Numbered from the stretch's first letter, positions 7,235 through 15,353 are shown. The stretch: 64,000 nucleotides of DNA from Chlorogloeopsis fritschii (GCF_043099315.1 NZ_CP170746.1), one strand, 5' to 3'. Translations and numbers: made by a program. Notes: generated by a model not told the origin, from the sequence alone.

Positions 7235-7699
7235 TTACGCGCAACACGGTTTTTTCAAAGCTGTGGCAACTGCACTAGCATCATCAGAATTAACTGTAGT
7301 ACTCAGATTTTGCTCAGGTGTTGTATCTGCAACTTTCACTACAAACACTTCCCATTGATTCCCATCTGGATCGGTTACCCATACCTTGTCTTGCAAGGCA
7401 TAACAGCAATCGGTATTTTCCTCTGTGAATATATTCAAGCCTGCATCCCCAAACCGCTTAATCGCAGCCTTTACATCTTCTGTGCTCTCAACCTGCACGC
7501 CCAAGTGAGACAATGCACCTCCAGAAACCACGCTCGTAGCCAAGTTGAGCGTCAGATTTAACGGTGGGCTGGCAATATCAAACTTGGCATAGTCAACTTT
7601 ATGTTTCATCGGTTCTACGCCAAACATCGCTTGATAGAATTCAATCGACTTTTCTAGATTTGTAACTTTCAAAGCCACATGAGTTTTCAGAGTAGCCAT
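7235..7699 (-). CDS. arsI: ArsI-type C-As lyase (VOC dioxygenase, CadI family)
   Basis: 154 aa with two vicinal-oxygen-chelate modules. Candidate iron ligands His7 (KTHVALKV), His65 (SHLGVQV) and Glu117 (QWEVFVV) fall where known ArsI proteins have them, and the substrate-binding vicinal pair Cys98-Cys99 (NTDCCYA) is intact. ArsI cleaves the carbon-arsenic bond of trivalent methyl- or aryl-arsenicals, giving arsenite. The C-terminus adds a second cysteine pair (KKPCCA) after a linker. It is divergent from arsR, the 96-bp spacer holding two perfect operators, so both genes are probably repressed by ArsR. Some related proteins are annotated only as cadmium-induced CadI. Confidence 0.9.
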   Translation of the reverse strand: MATLKTHVALKVTNLEKSIEFYQAMFGVEPMKHKVDYAKFDIASPPLNLTLNLATSVVSGGALSHLGVQVESTEDVKAAIKRFGDAGLNIFTEENTDCCYALQDKVWVTDPDGNQWEVFVVKVADTTPEQNLSTTVNSDDASAVATALKKPCCA

Positions 7700-7722
7700 A
7701 TCATTTTGCTCCTTTTTGACTT

Positions 7723-7742
7723 ATATTGACTAACATCAATAT
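7723..7742. promoter_or_regulatory. Perfect inverted repeat, candidate ArsR operator 1
   Basis: ATATTGA-CTAACA-TCAATAT, a perfect 7-6-7 palindrome just upstream of arsI. Same arms and spacer length as the site at 7770-7789. Confidence 0.75.
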
Positions 7743-7769
7743 TTACCTATATCAATATATTGCCAGAAC

Positions 7770-7789
7770 ATATTGATGAATGTCAATAT
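7770..7789. promoter_or_regulatory. Perfect inverted repeat, candidate ArsR operator 2
   Basis: ATATTGA-TGAATG-TCAATAT ends six bases before the arsR ATG. Centre-to-centre distance from the first site is 47 bp; CAATATATTG at 7753-7762 between them is a further short palindrome. Arrangement suits one repressor controlling both divergent genes. Confidence 0.75.
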
Positions 7790-7795
7790 ATAAAT

Positions 7796-8143
7796 ATGAA
7801 ATTAACTCAACAAATTTCCAGTTGTTGTCCGTCGCTGCTTTCAGGAGCAATTGATTCCGAGCAAGCAGCGCAAATGGCAGCGATATTTAAAGTTTTGGGA
7901 GAGCCTGCCCGATTGCAGGTGCTCAGTTTAATCGCTGCTCAACCCGCAAAAGAAGCCTGCGTTTGTCAGTTAACAGAACCTTTAGGACTATCTCAGCCTA
8001 CTGTTAGTCATCATTTGAAGGTGCTGTACGAAGCGGGTTTATTACAAAAAGAACGACGTGGCACCTGGATTTTCTATCGTTTGGTGCCTGAGCGAATAGA
8101 AGCTTTGCGAAATGCTTTGGCTCTGCCTACGCAGACGCATTAA
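7796..8143 (+). CDS. arsR: ArsR/SmtB-family repressor
   Basis: 115 aa from the ATG at 7796. A TTG at 7760 is open in frame, but using it would put both operator arms inside the coding region, so the ATG is chosen. Winged helix-turn-helix: helix 3 carries the metalloid motif ACVCQL (Cys55, Cys57), followed by the recognition helix LSQPTVSHHLKVLYEAGLL. An additional Cys10-Cys11 pair near the N-terminus could supply a third arsenite ligand. It should release DNA on binding arsenite. Divergent from arsI. The chromosomal neighbour acr3 is on the opposite strand. Confidence 0.92.
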   Translation: MKLTQQISSCCPSLLSGAIDSEQAAQMAAIFKVLGEPARLQVLSLIAAQPAKEACVCQLTEPLGLSQPTVSHHLKVLYEAGLLQKERRGTWIFYRLVPERIEALRNALALPTQTH

Positions 8144-8242
8144 TTTGCTGTTCTGACAAAGCGCGATCGCGCTGCTGCACTCAGTGAAAAAATCCGCTCG
8201 GAAGATGGTGTTCAAAGAGTGGTAGAAATTTTGCAGCAGTAA
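8144..8242 (+). pseudogene. Possible C-terminal fragment of a glycosyltransferase
   Basis: Directly after the arsR stop, in the same frame, 32 codons run to TAA and encode a peptide containing RAAALSEKIRSEDGVQRVVE. This resembles the C-terminal helix of MGT/UGT-type glycosyltransferases, where an SEKIR-EDGV-RAVE pattern is common. No start codon or upstream part exists. Interpretation as a gene relic is weak and rests on pattern recall. Confidence 0.3.
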
Positions 8243-8407
8243 CGAAAAATAAACCACAAAGGACACATAGACACCAGGAGGGTGGCTTCCCGAAGGGTAG
8301 GACACAAAGAATATAAAGAAATAAGAGTTTGAGAGAGTTTTTGCGTAAGTCCTGGAGCGGTAGAAATTTTGCAGTAAACAATGAATACGGGATAATCTTA
8401 GATAATA

Positions 8408-9562
8408 TTATTTGAATGGACTAATACAGCGCGGATCTCTTAAAGTCGCTTTTTCTGGTTCTCGTGGAAACCAAGCTGCCGTGCGCTTACAAAACTCTAC
8501 CAGCATCAACATGACTGGCACTTCAATTAAAACCCCTACTACTGTGGCAAGTGCTGCACCCGAATTTAAACCAAACAGCATCACAGCAGTGGCAATAGCA
8601 ACTTCAAAATGATTGCTAGCTCCAATTAATGCAGCAGGTGCAGCATCTTCATAAGACAGATTTAGCTCTAATGCTGCTACATAACTAATCAAGAAAATAA
8701 AATTAGTTTGAATAAACAACGGCACAGCAATTAACAAAATATGCAAGGGATTGCTAACTATTAGTTCACCCTTAAATGCAAATAGCAGCACCAAAGTCAA
8801 CAATAGGGCGGTAATGGCAACTGGACTTAGATACTTCAAAAATCGCCTTTCAAACCACTCTCTACCTTTGTGTTTGAAAATCCAGTAACGGCTGTACATT
8901 CCCGCCACTAAAGGTAACCCGACATAAATCAGCACTGACAAAACAATTGTTTGCCAAGGTACTGTTAAATCATTCGCCGCTAGCAAACACCTACCCAACG
9001 GTGCATACAAAAATAGCATCGCCAGAGAATTCACTGCCACCATTACCAAAGTGTGTCCTTGGTTGCCGTAGGAAAGATATCCCCACATCAGCACCATTGC
9101 AGTACAAGGTGCAATTCCCAGCAAAATAGCACCAGCAATGTAGGAATTAGCTAATGTCACTTCAGTACCGCGAATGATTTCGCTACCAGCAATTAAAGGA
9201 CGAAATAACCATCCTAAGAAAAACTGGGCAAAAGCCACCATCGTAAATGGCTTAATTAACCAGTTCACTACTAAAGTGAGAATGACGGGTTTGGGGGCGC
9301 GGATCGCGTTCGCAGCTTGAGTGAAGTCAATCTTCACCATGATTGGGTACATCATGAAAAATAAGCAGACTGCGATCGGAATAGACACTTGATATAGACT
9401 CATTGCATCTAGCGCCACCGCTACTCCAGGAAATAATCTGCCCAGGGTAATGCCCACCAAAATACACAAAAACACCCAAAGGGTAAGGTATTTTTCAAAA
9501 AAACTCAGATTACTTCCAGCTTGCACCCGAACTGTGTTGGTTTGCGAATGATTTTTTTGCAT
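8408..9562 (-). CDS. acr3: Acr3-type arsenite efflux permease
   Basis: 384 aa from the ATG at 9562; a TTG nine codons upstream (9589) is an alternative. About ten membrane segments. The essential Cys of the family is Cys153 in GIAPCTAMVLMWGYL, and the conserved GASNHFEVAIATA block near the C-terminus is present. Acr3 extrudes arsenite using the proton gradient and is the standard partner of ArsC in cyanobacteria. The stop of pstS lies 30 bp before the ATG, so it is the last gene of an arsR2-pstS-acr3 unit. Confidence 0.95.
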   Translation of the reverse strand: MQKNHSQTNTVRVQAGSNLSFFEKYLTLWVFLCILVGITLGRLFPGVAVALDAMSLYQVSIPIAVCLFFMMYPIMVKIDFTQAANAIRAPKPVILTLVVNWLIKPFTMVAFAQFFLGWLFRPLIAGSEIIRGTEVTLANSYIAGAILLGIAPCTAMVLMWGYLSYGNQGHTLVMVAVNSLAMLFLYAPLGRCLLAANDLTVPWQTIVLSVLIYVGLPLVAGMYSRYWIFKHKGREWFERRFLKYLSPVAITALLLTLVLLFAFKGELIVSNPLHILLIAVPLFIQTNFIFLISYVAALELNLSYEDAAPAALIGASNHFEVAIATAVMLFGLNSGAALATVVGVLIEVPVMLMLVEFCKRTAAWFPREPEKATLRDPRCISPFK

Positions 9563-9592
9563 CGGTATAATTTTGATTTCAAAAGTCAATCG

Positions 9593-10666
9593 CTAAAATT
9601 TTGCTTGTTTGCGTAACAACTCTCCAAGAGTCAGGTTTATCTGTGCTTCTCCTTCAAAAACTGTTCCTACTTTGCCTCTATTGAAGTGAACTTTAGCGAG
9701 ATGGTAGCCTTCTTCTGATAAAGGAACGTAGCCGATGGAACTTACTATCTTTGGTGCGTTCTCAATGTAGAAATCAACGAAATTTTTGACTCCTGGTTTC
9801 TTCTGAGCAGATTGAGCATTTACATAGATAAATAATGGTCGAGAAAAAGGCTGATACGTATTTTTTTCTACTGTTTCACGTGAAGGCAAGACAGTTGCTT
9901 TGCCGTTATTAACAGCTAGTGCTTTTAACTTGTTTTGGTTATCTTCGTAATAAGAAAAACCAAAATAACCCAAAGCATTCGGGTCTTTACTGATACCATC
10001 TACTAATACTTGATCATCTTCACTAGCTGTATAATCGGTGCGGCTAGATCCTGCTTTACCGACAACTGCTTCAGTAAAGTAATCAAAAGTACCAGATTTG
10101 TTCCCAGCACCGTATAAATTCAGAGGGCGATCAGGCCAATTTGCACGTACTTGGTTCCAACGGGTGATTTTCTTTTGTGCTGCTGGTTCCCAAATCTTTT
10201 TCAATTCAGAAATGGTAATGTCTTTTGCCCAGTTGTTTTGTGGATGAACGGCTATGGTAAGAGCATCAAAGGCAACGGGAAGTTCTATAAATCTGACGCC
10301 ATTTTTGTTACAAACTTCCATTTCATTAGTTAAAATCGGCCGTGAGGCATTGTTTATGTCTGTCTCGCCAGTACAGAATTTTTCAAATCCGCCGCTAGTA
10401 CCGGAAAAATTCACTTTCACCTGGGCTTGGTTAGCTTTATTTTTAGAGTCGGCTTGAAACTCTTTGGCGATCGCCTGCGTAATTGGATAAACAGTACTGG
10501 AACCATCAATGTTTACAGCCTTAACCGTTTCGGCATTACTGACTTCAGTTACCTTTTGTGGCTGCTGAGTTTGTGTAGATGTGTTGGAGTTTGTTGTGCA
10601 ACTTGTTGCCAATACCAATACTCCAAGCGCAAGAGCTAATTTCTTTGGTGTTGCGCTCACTGACAT
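9593..10666 (-). CDS. pstS: PstS-like phosphate-binding lipoprotein in the ars operon
   Basis: About 357 aa from the ATG at 10666; the codon before it is GTG, and another GTG lies at 10660, where the GAGGTG site would be better spaced. Signal peptide with lipobox LATSC (Cys about 23) indicates a periplasm-facing lipoprotein. Phosphate-binding blocks IDGSSTVYPIT, FSGTSGGFEKFC, NNASRP and GAGNKSGTFDYF are as in PstS/SphX. No pstC, pstA or pstB is nearby. Next to acr3 and behind an ArsR-type promoter, it may favour phosphate over arsenate or sequester oxyanion, but that is inference. It could also be an ordinary high-affinity PstS recruited to the cluster. Confidence 0.88.
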   Translation of the reverse strand: MSVSATPKKLALALGVLVLATSCTTNSNTSTQTQQPQKVTEVSNAETVKAVNIDGSSTVYPITQAIAKEFQADSKNKANQAQVKVNFSGTSGGFEKFCTGETDINNASRPILTNEMEVCNKNGVRFIELPVAFDALTIAVHPQNNWAKDITISELKKIWEPAAQKKITRWNQVRANWPDRPLNLYGAGNKSGTFDYFTEAVVGKAGSSRTDYTASEDDQVLVDGISKDPNALGYFGFSYYEDNQNKLKALAVNNGKATVLPSRETVEKNTYQPFSRPLFIYVNAQSAQKKPGVKNFVDFYIENAPKIVSSIGYVPLSEEGYHLAKVHFNRGKVGTVFEGEAQINLTLGELLRKQAKF

Positions 10667-10697
10667 CACCTCGTGATGTGTATAGTAGTTATGCTTC

Positions 10698-10726
10698 TAT
10701 CATTTCAAAAAAAGTTGATTTGTCAA
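10698..10726 (-). promoter_or_regulatory. ArsR-type promoter/operator of pstS-acr3
   Basis: On the minus strand: TTGACAAATCAAC, seven T, GAAATGATA. It differs by a single base from the site at 4727-4755 upstream of GAPDH-arsJ. It includes the 12-bp palindrome-like TTGACAAATCAA and ATCAA-N6-TTGAA, overlapping a -35-like TTGACA. Confidence 0.7.
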
Positions 10727-10757
10727 ATACAAATAATCTAAATTTTTACAAAAATAT

Positions 10758-10773
10758 ATCAAAAAAAATTGAT
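10758..10773. promoter_or_regulatory. Perfect ATCAA-N6-TTGAT operator
   Basis: ATCAA, six A, TTGAT: matches the operator form described for cyanobacterial ArsR. It sits four bases after the arsR2 stop and 90 bp upstream of pstS, so it may add a second repressor site to the pstS-acr3 promoter. Confidence 0.65.
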
Positions 10774-10776
10774 GTA

Positions 10777-11100
10777 TTATGAATCTTGACATGAGCGGGC
10801 TGGTAAGAAGTTGCTCAAGCAACGGTATTCCGCTAAATACTGCTCAAGTACAGCAAACTGAGGTATGTTCAAGCTGTAATAAATCCAACGTCCTTCCTGG
10901 CGGGAAGTAACTAAACCGGCTTCTTTAAGAGTTTTGAGGTGAAAAGAGAGTTTTGATTGACTTACCCCCAATGTCTCGCACAAATCGCATACACACAGTT
11001 CGCGTTCTCGCAGCAATTCTAATACCTTAATCCTTAAGGGTTCAGATAAGGCATGAAAGCCAGCAGCGATCGCATTGGGGATAACAGAGGAAGTTTGCAT
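10777..11100 (-). CDS. Second ArsR-family repressor
   Basis: 107 aa from the ATG at 11100 (MQTSSVIPNAIAAGFHALSE); the open extension to 11226 overlaps the aminotransferase and is unlikely. ArsR motif ELCVCDLC (Cys36, Cys38, Cys41) lies in the DNA-binding domain and is the classic arsenite site. Recognition helix is VSQSKLSFHLKTLKEAGLV. It has a different sequence from the repressor at 7796, so it is not a recent duplicate. pstS and acr3 follow on the same strand after a 110-bp spacer with their own promoter, so autoregulation and control of both are likely. Confidence 0.9.
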   Translation of the reverse strand: MQTSSVIPNAIAAGFHALSEPLRIKVLELLRERELCVCDLCETLGVSQSKLSFHLKTLKEAGLVTSRQEGRWIYYSLNIPQFAVLEQYLAEYRCLSNFLPARSCQDS

Positions 11101-11131
11101 CAAAACAAGCAGATTATCGAGACATCTTTTT

Positions 11132-12343
11132 CTATTGTGAACCAGAGACAACTGCTTCTGCTTGATAACGGATACCTGCTTTTTTAAATCTGTGCAGAAC
11201 TTCGCCCAAGCGATCGCAATCTGCAATTAAACTAATACGCACGTATCCTTCACCACCAACACCAAAGGCATTGCCTGGAGTGACGACTACACCAGTTTGC
11301 TGCAACACCCAGAGGGCAAAATCTGTGGAACTCATCCCCAAAGAACAAGGAACCCACAAATACATCGTTGCCTTAGTTGTGGGAAGATTCCAACCCAACT
11401 GTGCCAATCCTTGAATGAGGAAATCGCGGCGAGTGCGGTAACGAGTTTGAACTTCCTGTAAATAAGAATCTGGGAGTTGCAAAGCGGTTTCTGCTGCTGC
11501 TTGCAAGGCTGCAAAGATACCATAATCGAGGTTAGTTTTTAGCGTTCGCAAACCTTGAATAACATGACGATTGCCAACCACAAATCCAACTCGCCAACCA
11601 GCCATGTTATAGGTTTTAGACATGGTGTGGAATTCAACACTAATGTCTTTAGCACCAGGAATTTCCAACAAACTTGTTGGTTGATAGCCATCAAAAGCTA
11701 GTTCGGCGTAACATAAATCGTGAACTAGCAAGATTTCATATTTTTTCGCAAAAGCGACAACTTCTTCAAAAAATTCGCGGGGTGCAGTAGCAGCAGTGGG
11801 ATTGCTGGGATAGTTAAAGTAAAGAATTTTTGCTTTTTCAGCAACAGCATCAGGAATTGCTGCTAAATCAATTAACCAGTTATTTTCTGGTTTTAAAATT
11901 AAACTGTAGACGTTTCCTCCAGCAATTATAGGGCCGCGAAAATGAACTGGATAGGAAGGAGAAGGTACTAAAACCACATCACCAGGATTAATATATGCCA
12001 GTGCTAAATGTCCTAATCCTTCCTTAGAACCCAATAGTGGCAGAGCTTCACTATCTGGATCTAAAGTCACTCCATAACGGCGATGATACCAATGAGTAAT
12101 GGCATGGCGGAAACTAGCTGTGCCTTCAAAGGGAGGATAGCCGTGGTTGGCGGGATTTTGCAAAGCTTTGACTGCGGCTGCAATTACTGGCTGTGGTGTC
12201 GCCCCATCGGGGTTACCCATGCCCAAATCGATTAAATCCAGTCCTTGTTCCCGCGCCTTATGTTTCAGTTCATCCAAGCGGGCAAATGGATAGGCTGGTA
12301 GTTTTTTGATGCGTTCAGCTGGGGCGATCCAATCCAAGTTCAT
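11132..12343 (-). CDS. Class I/II PLP-dependent aminotransferase (DapL/AlaC-like)
   Basis: 403 aa fold-type I aminotransferase. Visible landmarks: IDLGMGNPDGATP near residue 38, the Tyr of NYPSNPTAA, and the PLP lysine in FHTMSKTYNMAGWRVGF at about residue 245. The overall pattern is that of the LL-diaminopimelate aminotransferase/alanine aminotransferase group common in cyanobacteria, so roles in lysine or alanine metabolism are possible. Substrate cannot be fixed from sequence. It ends 31 bp before the arsR2 start on the same strand; whether they are cotranscribed is unclear and no arsenic function is implied. Confidence 0.85.
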   Translation of the reverse strand: MNLDWIAPAERIKKLPAYPFARLDELKHKAREQGLDLIDLGMGNPDGATPQPVIAAAVKALQNPANHGYPPFEGTASFRHAITHWYHRRYGVTLDPDSEALPLLGSKEGLGHLALAYINPGDVVLVPSPSYPVHFRGPIIAGGNVYSLILKPENNWLIDLAAIPDAVAEKAKILYFNYPSNPTAATAPREFFEEVVAFAKKYEILLVHDLCYAELAFDGYQPTSLLEIPGAKDISVEFHTMSKTYNMAGWRVGFVVGNRHVIQGLRTLKTNLDYGIFAALQAAAETALQLPDSYLQEVQTRYRTRRDFLIQGLAQLGWNLPTTKATMYLWVPCSLGMSSTDFALWVLQQTGVVVTPGNAFGVGGEGYVRISLIADCDRLGEVLHRFKKAGIRYQAEAVVSGSQ

Positions 12344-12526
12344 TGATGTGCTACTTCCCGATCCAAATTAAGTTGTGAGTAAGATGTCTTGAATACACTA
12401 AGATTTGGCATAGATATGAAGTTGCCAAGGGATAAACCAGCACGAGGTTTTGGTTTGTTACATTGACTTTAGTAGTTTTTACAGGATGAGAAGTTAAACT
12501 CGATCGCGCAATCTGCGTGAAGTAGT

Positions 12527-13711
12527 TTACTCTTCTAACTCGCTAATTGTCTTGCTAGAAATACGATTGCTCGTGTCTTTGTTATCTATGGGTGCAGTGG
12601 TAGAAACCATTGCTGCCATCAACTGTTCCAGAGCAACTTTAAATGGTAGTCTGTGGATATCAGAGTTAGGAGCTAAGGCAATTTCTGCGGCAGTTTGTAA
12701 CTCACGCAAAGTAATATTGCCCAATCCTAAATCGCTTAATTTCTGTGGTAGTCCAATTTCTGCGTAGAATTTCAACAACTGTTGTCTTGCAGCTGCTGCT
12801 AGTTGATTGCCTGCAATCATTTCTTCTAAACGCAGTTGTACCAAGATCCCATAGGCAACTTTTTCACCATGAATGCTGCCACTTCCACAAATGTGCGTTA
12901 AACCATTGTGTACGGCGTGAGCAGCAACGGTACGACACTGAGCGCCACCAATACCACCAATTACCCCTGCCAGTAATACAGTAGCGTCTACAACTTCTCG
13001 CCAAACTTCGCTTCCTGGTTGTTGCAAGGCAGCAGCAGATTTTTGGAAAAGTATATCCCGCAAGACTCGCGCTTGTTGCACGGCGGCAATAATTAAAGTT
13101 TGTTCCGAATGTCCGCTGCTAACAGAAGCTTCGTACCATTTAGCGATCGCATCTCCAATGCCTGCAACTAAAGTCCGCTGTGGAGCAGTTTGAATCAAAT
13201 CATAGTCGAGGATCAGTAGATCGGGACAGCGATCCAATGCTACATCATACAAAAATGCTCCCTCATCAGAATACACATTTGAGAGAGCAGTCCAAGCGGC
13301 ACAGGTAGCTGCTGAAGTTGGAATCGTCACCACTGGTATTTGCAACTGCTGCGCGAGTAATTTTGCTGTATCCAGTGCTTTCCCGCCACCTACCCCGATA
13401 ATGACATCGGCTTTATGTTCTTTTGCCGCTTGATGTAAAGCTTTGAGGCTAGCTTCACTACAATTAGGAGTATAAGACGCCTGGGCGAATTGTAACTGCC
13501 GCCGTTCCAAAACTGGCTGCAAATGGGGATGGGTGACTTTTAGTGTGCGATCGCCTCCCACAATTAGAGGACGACTGCCCAAGCGAGCGATTGCATCAGA
13601 TACCTGCGTTAAAATTTGAGAGCCACGGATAACTCTTGCTGGTGCTACCGTGAGCGGGAGTAAACTAGTAGGAGTTTGAGTAGACAACTTTTCCGTAAAT
13701 TGATTAGGCAT
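12527..13711 (-). CDS. Iron-containing alcohol/glycerol dehydrogenase family protein
   Basis: 394 aa. NAD-binding GVGGGKALDTAKLLA and the metal ligands Asp in AGIGDAIAKWYE, His in AAHAVHNGL and His in GSGSIHGEKVAYG identify the polyol-dehydrogenase branch of the Fe-ADH superfamily, close to glycerol dehydrogenase and 3-dehydroquinate-synthase-like folds. Substrate is not predictable. The Ser/Thr-rich N-terminal 25 residues and the acidic C-terminal tail are extra to the domain. It stands alone, with 183 bp to the aminotransferase downstream and a 274-bp AT-rich spacer upstream (13712-13985) in which I see no feature. Confidence 0.85.
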   Translation of the reverse strand: MPNQFTEKLSTQTPTSLLPLTVAPARVIRGSQILTQVSDAIARLGSRPLIVGGDRTLKVTHPHLQPVLERRQLQFAQASYTPNCSEASLKALHQAAKEHKADVIIGVGGGKALDTAKLLAQQLQIPVVTIPTSAATCAAWTALSNVYSDEGAFLYDVALDRCPDLLILDYDLIQTAPQRTLVAGIGDAIAKWYEASVSSGHSEQTLIIAAVQQARVLRDILFQKSAAALQQPGSEVWREVVDATVLLAGVIGGIGGAQCRTVAAHAVHNGLTHICGSGSIHGEKVAYGILVQLRLEEMIAGNQLAAAARQQLLKFYAEIGLPQKLSDLGLGNITLRELQTAAEIALAPNSDIHRLPFKVALEQLMAAMVSTTAPIDNKDTSNRISSKTISELEE

Positions 13712-13985
13712 ATAACTAATTAATTAACGTATCATTTTCAGGTGTTTTGGCAAACTTTTTCTAATAACCCTCACTGTTGCTTAATTTTAATCTTAGTAGT
13801 TGCATAACTAGACTAATATCTTAACCAAAAAATAATAAATAATGTATTGCTAAACACAAAATAAATTATAGGATGTTGATATTTAGGGGAACTTTACTTG
13901 TTAAATCATTCCGCTTGCTGATGCCAGATTCAGTAGTTCAAAACTAGACTAGAAGCAATAAACACCGCTCCCAAGGAGTAGGAAT

Positions 13986-14474
13986 ATGCAATGGACAAGT
14001 GATAGCAGCAACACCGTGCCTGATATAGTACAGGCACAGTCTAACAAACCAGAGCTGCGGCTGGGTTCCAATGGTGAGGTGGTGGAAGAGTTACAAAAGC
14101 TTTTAACTAGGTGGGGCATTTACTCTGGGACTATAGATGGTAACTTTGATAAAGTCACAGAAGCAAGTGTAAAAGAGTACCAACGCCGGGTTTTCTTAGC
14201 AGATGATGGCGTTGTTGCAAAACAAACTTGGCACGCTTTGTATATGGGTATGCCTGTGGGGCTGCCAGAGTTAGGAAAAGGCTGTAAAGGAGATTTAGTC
14301 ATGAGGTTGCAGCGTTTCCTGAAATCAACGCAAGATTATGTCGGATATGTTGACGGTGAGTTTGGGGAGCTTACAGAATCAGCCCTGCAAAGCTGGCAAA
14401 GACGTCATAATCTGCCCAATACAGGTGTTGTGGATGAAAGCACTTGGCGTGCCTTGAGTAGAATTCCGCGTTAA
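13986..14474 (+). CDS. Protein with two peptidoglycan-binding (PG_binding_1) domains
   Basis: 162 aa made almost entirely of two repeats of the PG_binding_1 three-helix fold: about residues 24-87 (LRLGSNGEVVEELQKLL ... DDGVVAKQTWHAL) and 95-160 (LGKGCKGDLVMRLQRFL ... NTGVVDESTWRAL). No catalytic domain and no clear signal peptide, so export is not evident. A good AAGGAG ribosome site lies just upstream (13974-13979). It may act as an adaptor to cell wall; alternatively such short proteins are truncated lysozyme- or amidase-like relics. Confidence 0.85.
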   Translation: MQWTSDSSNTVPDIVQAQSNKPELRLGSNGEVVEELQKLLTRWGIYSGTIDGNFDKVTEASVKEYQRRVFLADDGVVAKQTWHALYMGMPVGLPELGKGCKGDLVMRLQRFLKSTQDYVGYVDGEFGELTESALQSWQRRHNLPNTGVVDESTWRALSRIPR

Positions 14475-14499
14475 GCGAGAGCGGGAGTGGAGGAGTGGC

Positions 14500-14660
14500 A
14501 GAAGTTTTCTCTTTCCCAGGCTGGAGCCTGGGAAAGCATCGATTGAGGCTCCGCCTCCTCTTCACGAGGCAGAGCCTCCCAGTTTTCATCACCATGCAGA
14601 GCATGGTAATGAGAATTCAAATTACCTCTGTTCCCTATCCCCTGTCCCCTGTCCCCTTTC
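14500..14660. repeat. Dispersed hairpin repeats plus CCCTGTC heptamer tract
   Basis: Successive short hairpins CCCAGGCT-GGAGCCTGGG, GAGGCTCCGCCTC, GAGGCAGAGCCTC and CATGCAGAGCATG are followed by a tract of CCCCTGT heptamers at about 14634-14658. The same heptamer is inserted inside ppc at 27219-27290. Such repeats are common in Nostocales spacers. Confidence 0.65.
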
Positions 14661-15182
14661 TTAAGCGCTAGCTTTTGGCAGTTGGGCAAATTTGTCTTGG
14701 TAAACTTCAATTGCCATTTGCGAATCTTCACGATTAGCAAGCGATCGCTTCACCTGCCCCAAATAAAATGGTACAGAAGTTCCTGGCTCTGGGTGGAGAA
14801 TAGTACGGGCGCGAATCGTCAAAAAATTTTCTCCTGGTTTACCTAAACGACCATAAGAATATAAATCGCTGGCTGCTTGGCGTAAAGTTGCTTCTAGTTC
14901 TGTCGGTGTAATTTGGGGAGATATGGTAATTACTGCTTGTGTTGCTCCATTGTCATAAACTAGACTGTACCGCACTGCACCAGGGATGACAGTACGAGTC
15001 AAAGGAGCTAGCGAGAGGGCAAATAAACCAGCTGTCAGTACCAACATAAAGCCTGTAGTACCTACTAGCCGAAAACGGATACCCCATTTTAAAATAAAAC
15101 CCAAGACAGCCACGGCGGCAAATACCAACGTAGCAATACCTGACCATTGGGCATATTGAAGAAAGTCAGCCTGTGAGAACAT
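14661..15182 (-). CDS. ycf51: Ycf51 family protein (DUF2518)
   Basis: 173 aa. The N-terminus FLQYAQWSGIATLVFAA and the two membrane segments (about residues 12-34 and 40-62) match the Ycf51 family of cyanobacteria and some algal plastids. The remaining 110 residues form a soluble domain ending with VKRSLANREDSQMAIEVY. Function is unknown; the family's restriction to oxygenic phototrophs suggests a photosynthesis-related or thylakoid role. It has its own spacer on both sides and no obvious operon partner. Confidence 0.85.
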   Translation of the reverse strand: MFSQADFLQYAQWSGIATLVFAAVAVLGFILKWGIRFRLVGTTGFMLVLTAGLFALSLAPLTRTVIPGAVRYSLVYDNGATQAVITISPQITPTELEATLRQAASDLYSYGRLGKPGENFLTIRARTILHPEPGTSVPFYLGQVKRSLANREDSQMAIEVYQDKFAQLPKASA

Positions 15183-15276
15183 AATAGTTGACTACCCAAG
15201 TATCTTCTTTACAGATTTCATTTTACGTGTGCGATCGCCCTGATTTGAGAGAGAAATCAGAATCTAGGTTAATTAC

Positions 15277-15316
15277 AACTACAGATGGACACAGATTTTA
15301 TCGGTATTTATCTGTG
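15277..15316. repeat. CTACAGATGGACACAGAT-type dispersed repeat
   Basis: CTACAGATGGACACAGAT and ATTTATCTGTGG form an imperfect inverted pair. A related, longer version is at 25546-25606. Non-coding, just inside a spurious open frame. Confidence 0.45.
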
Positions 15317-15353
15317 GTCGATTTACTTGAGATACATAATGAGTGCAAGAGGT

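Noticed and set aside
11101..11226. N-terminal extension of arsR2
   Set aside because: It overlaps the aminotransferase 3' end and carries no ArsR-like sequence; the ATG at 11100 fits the family.
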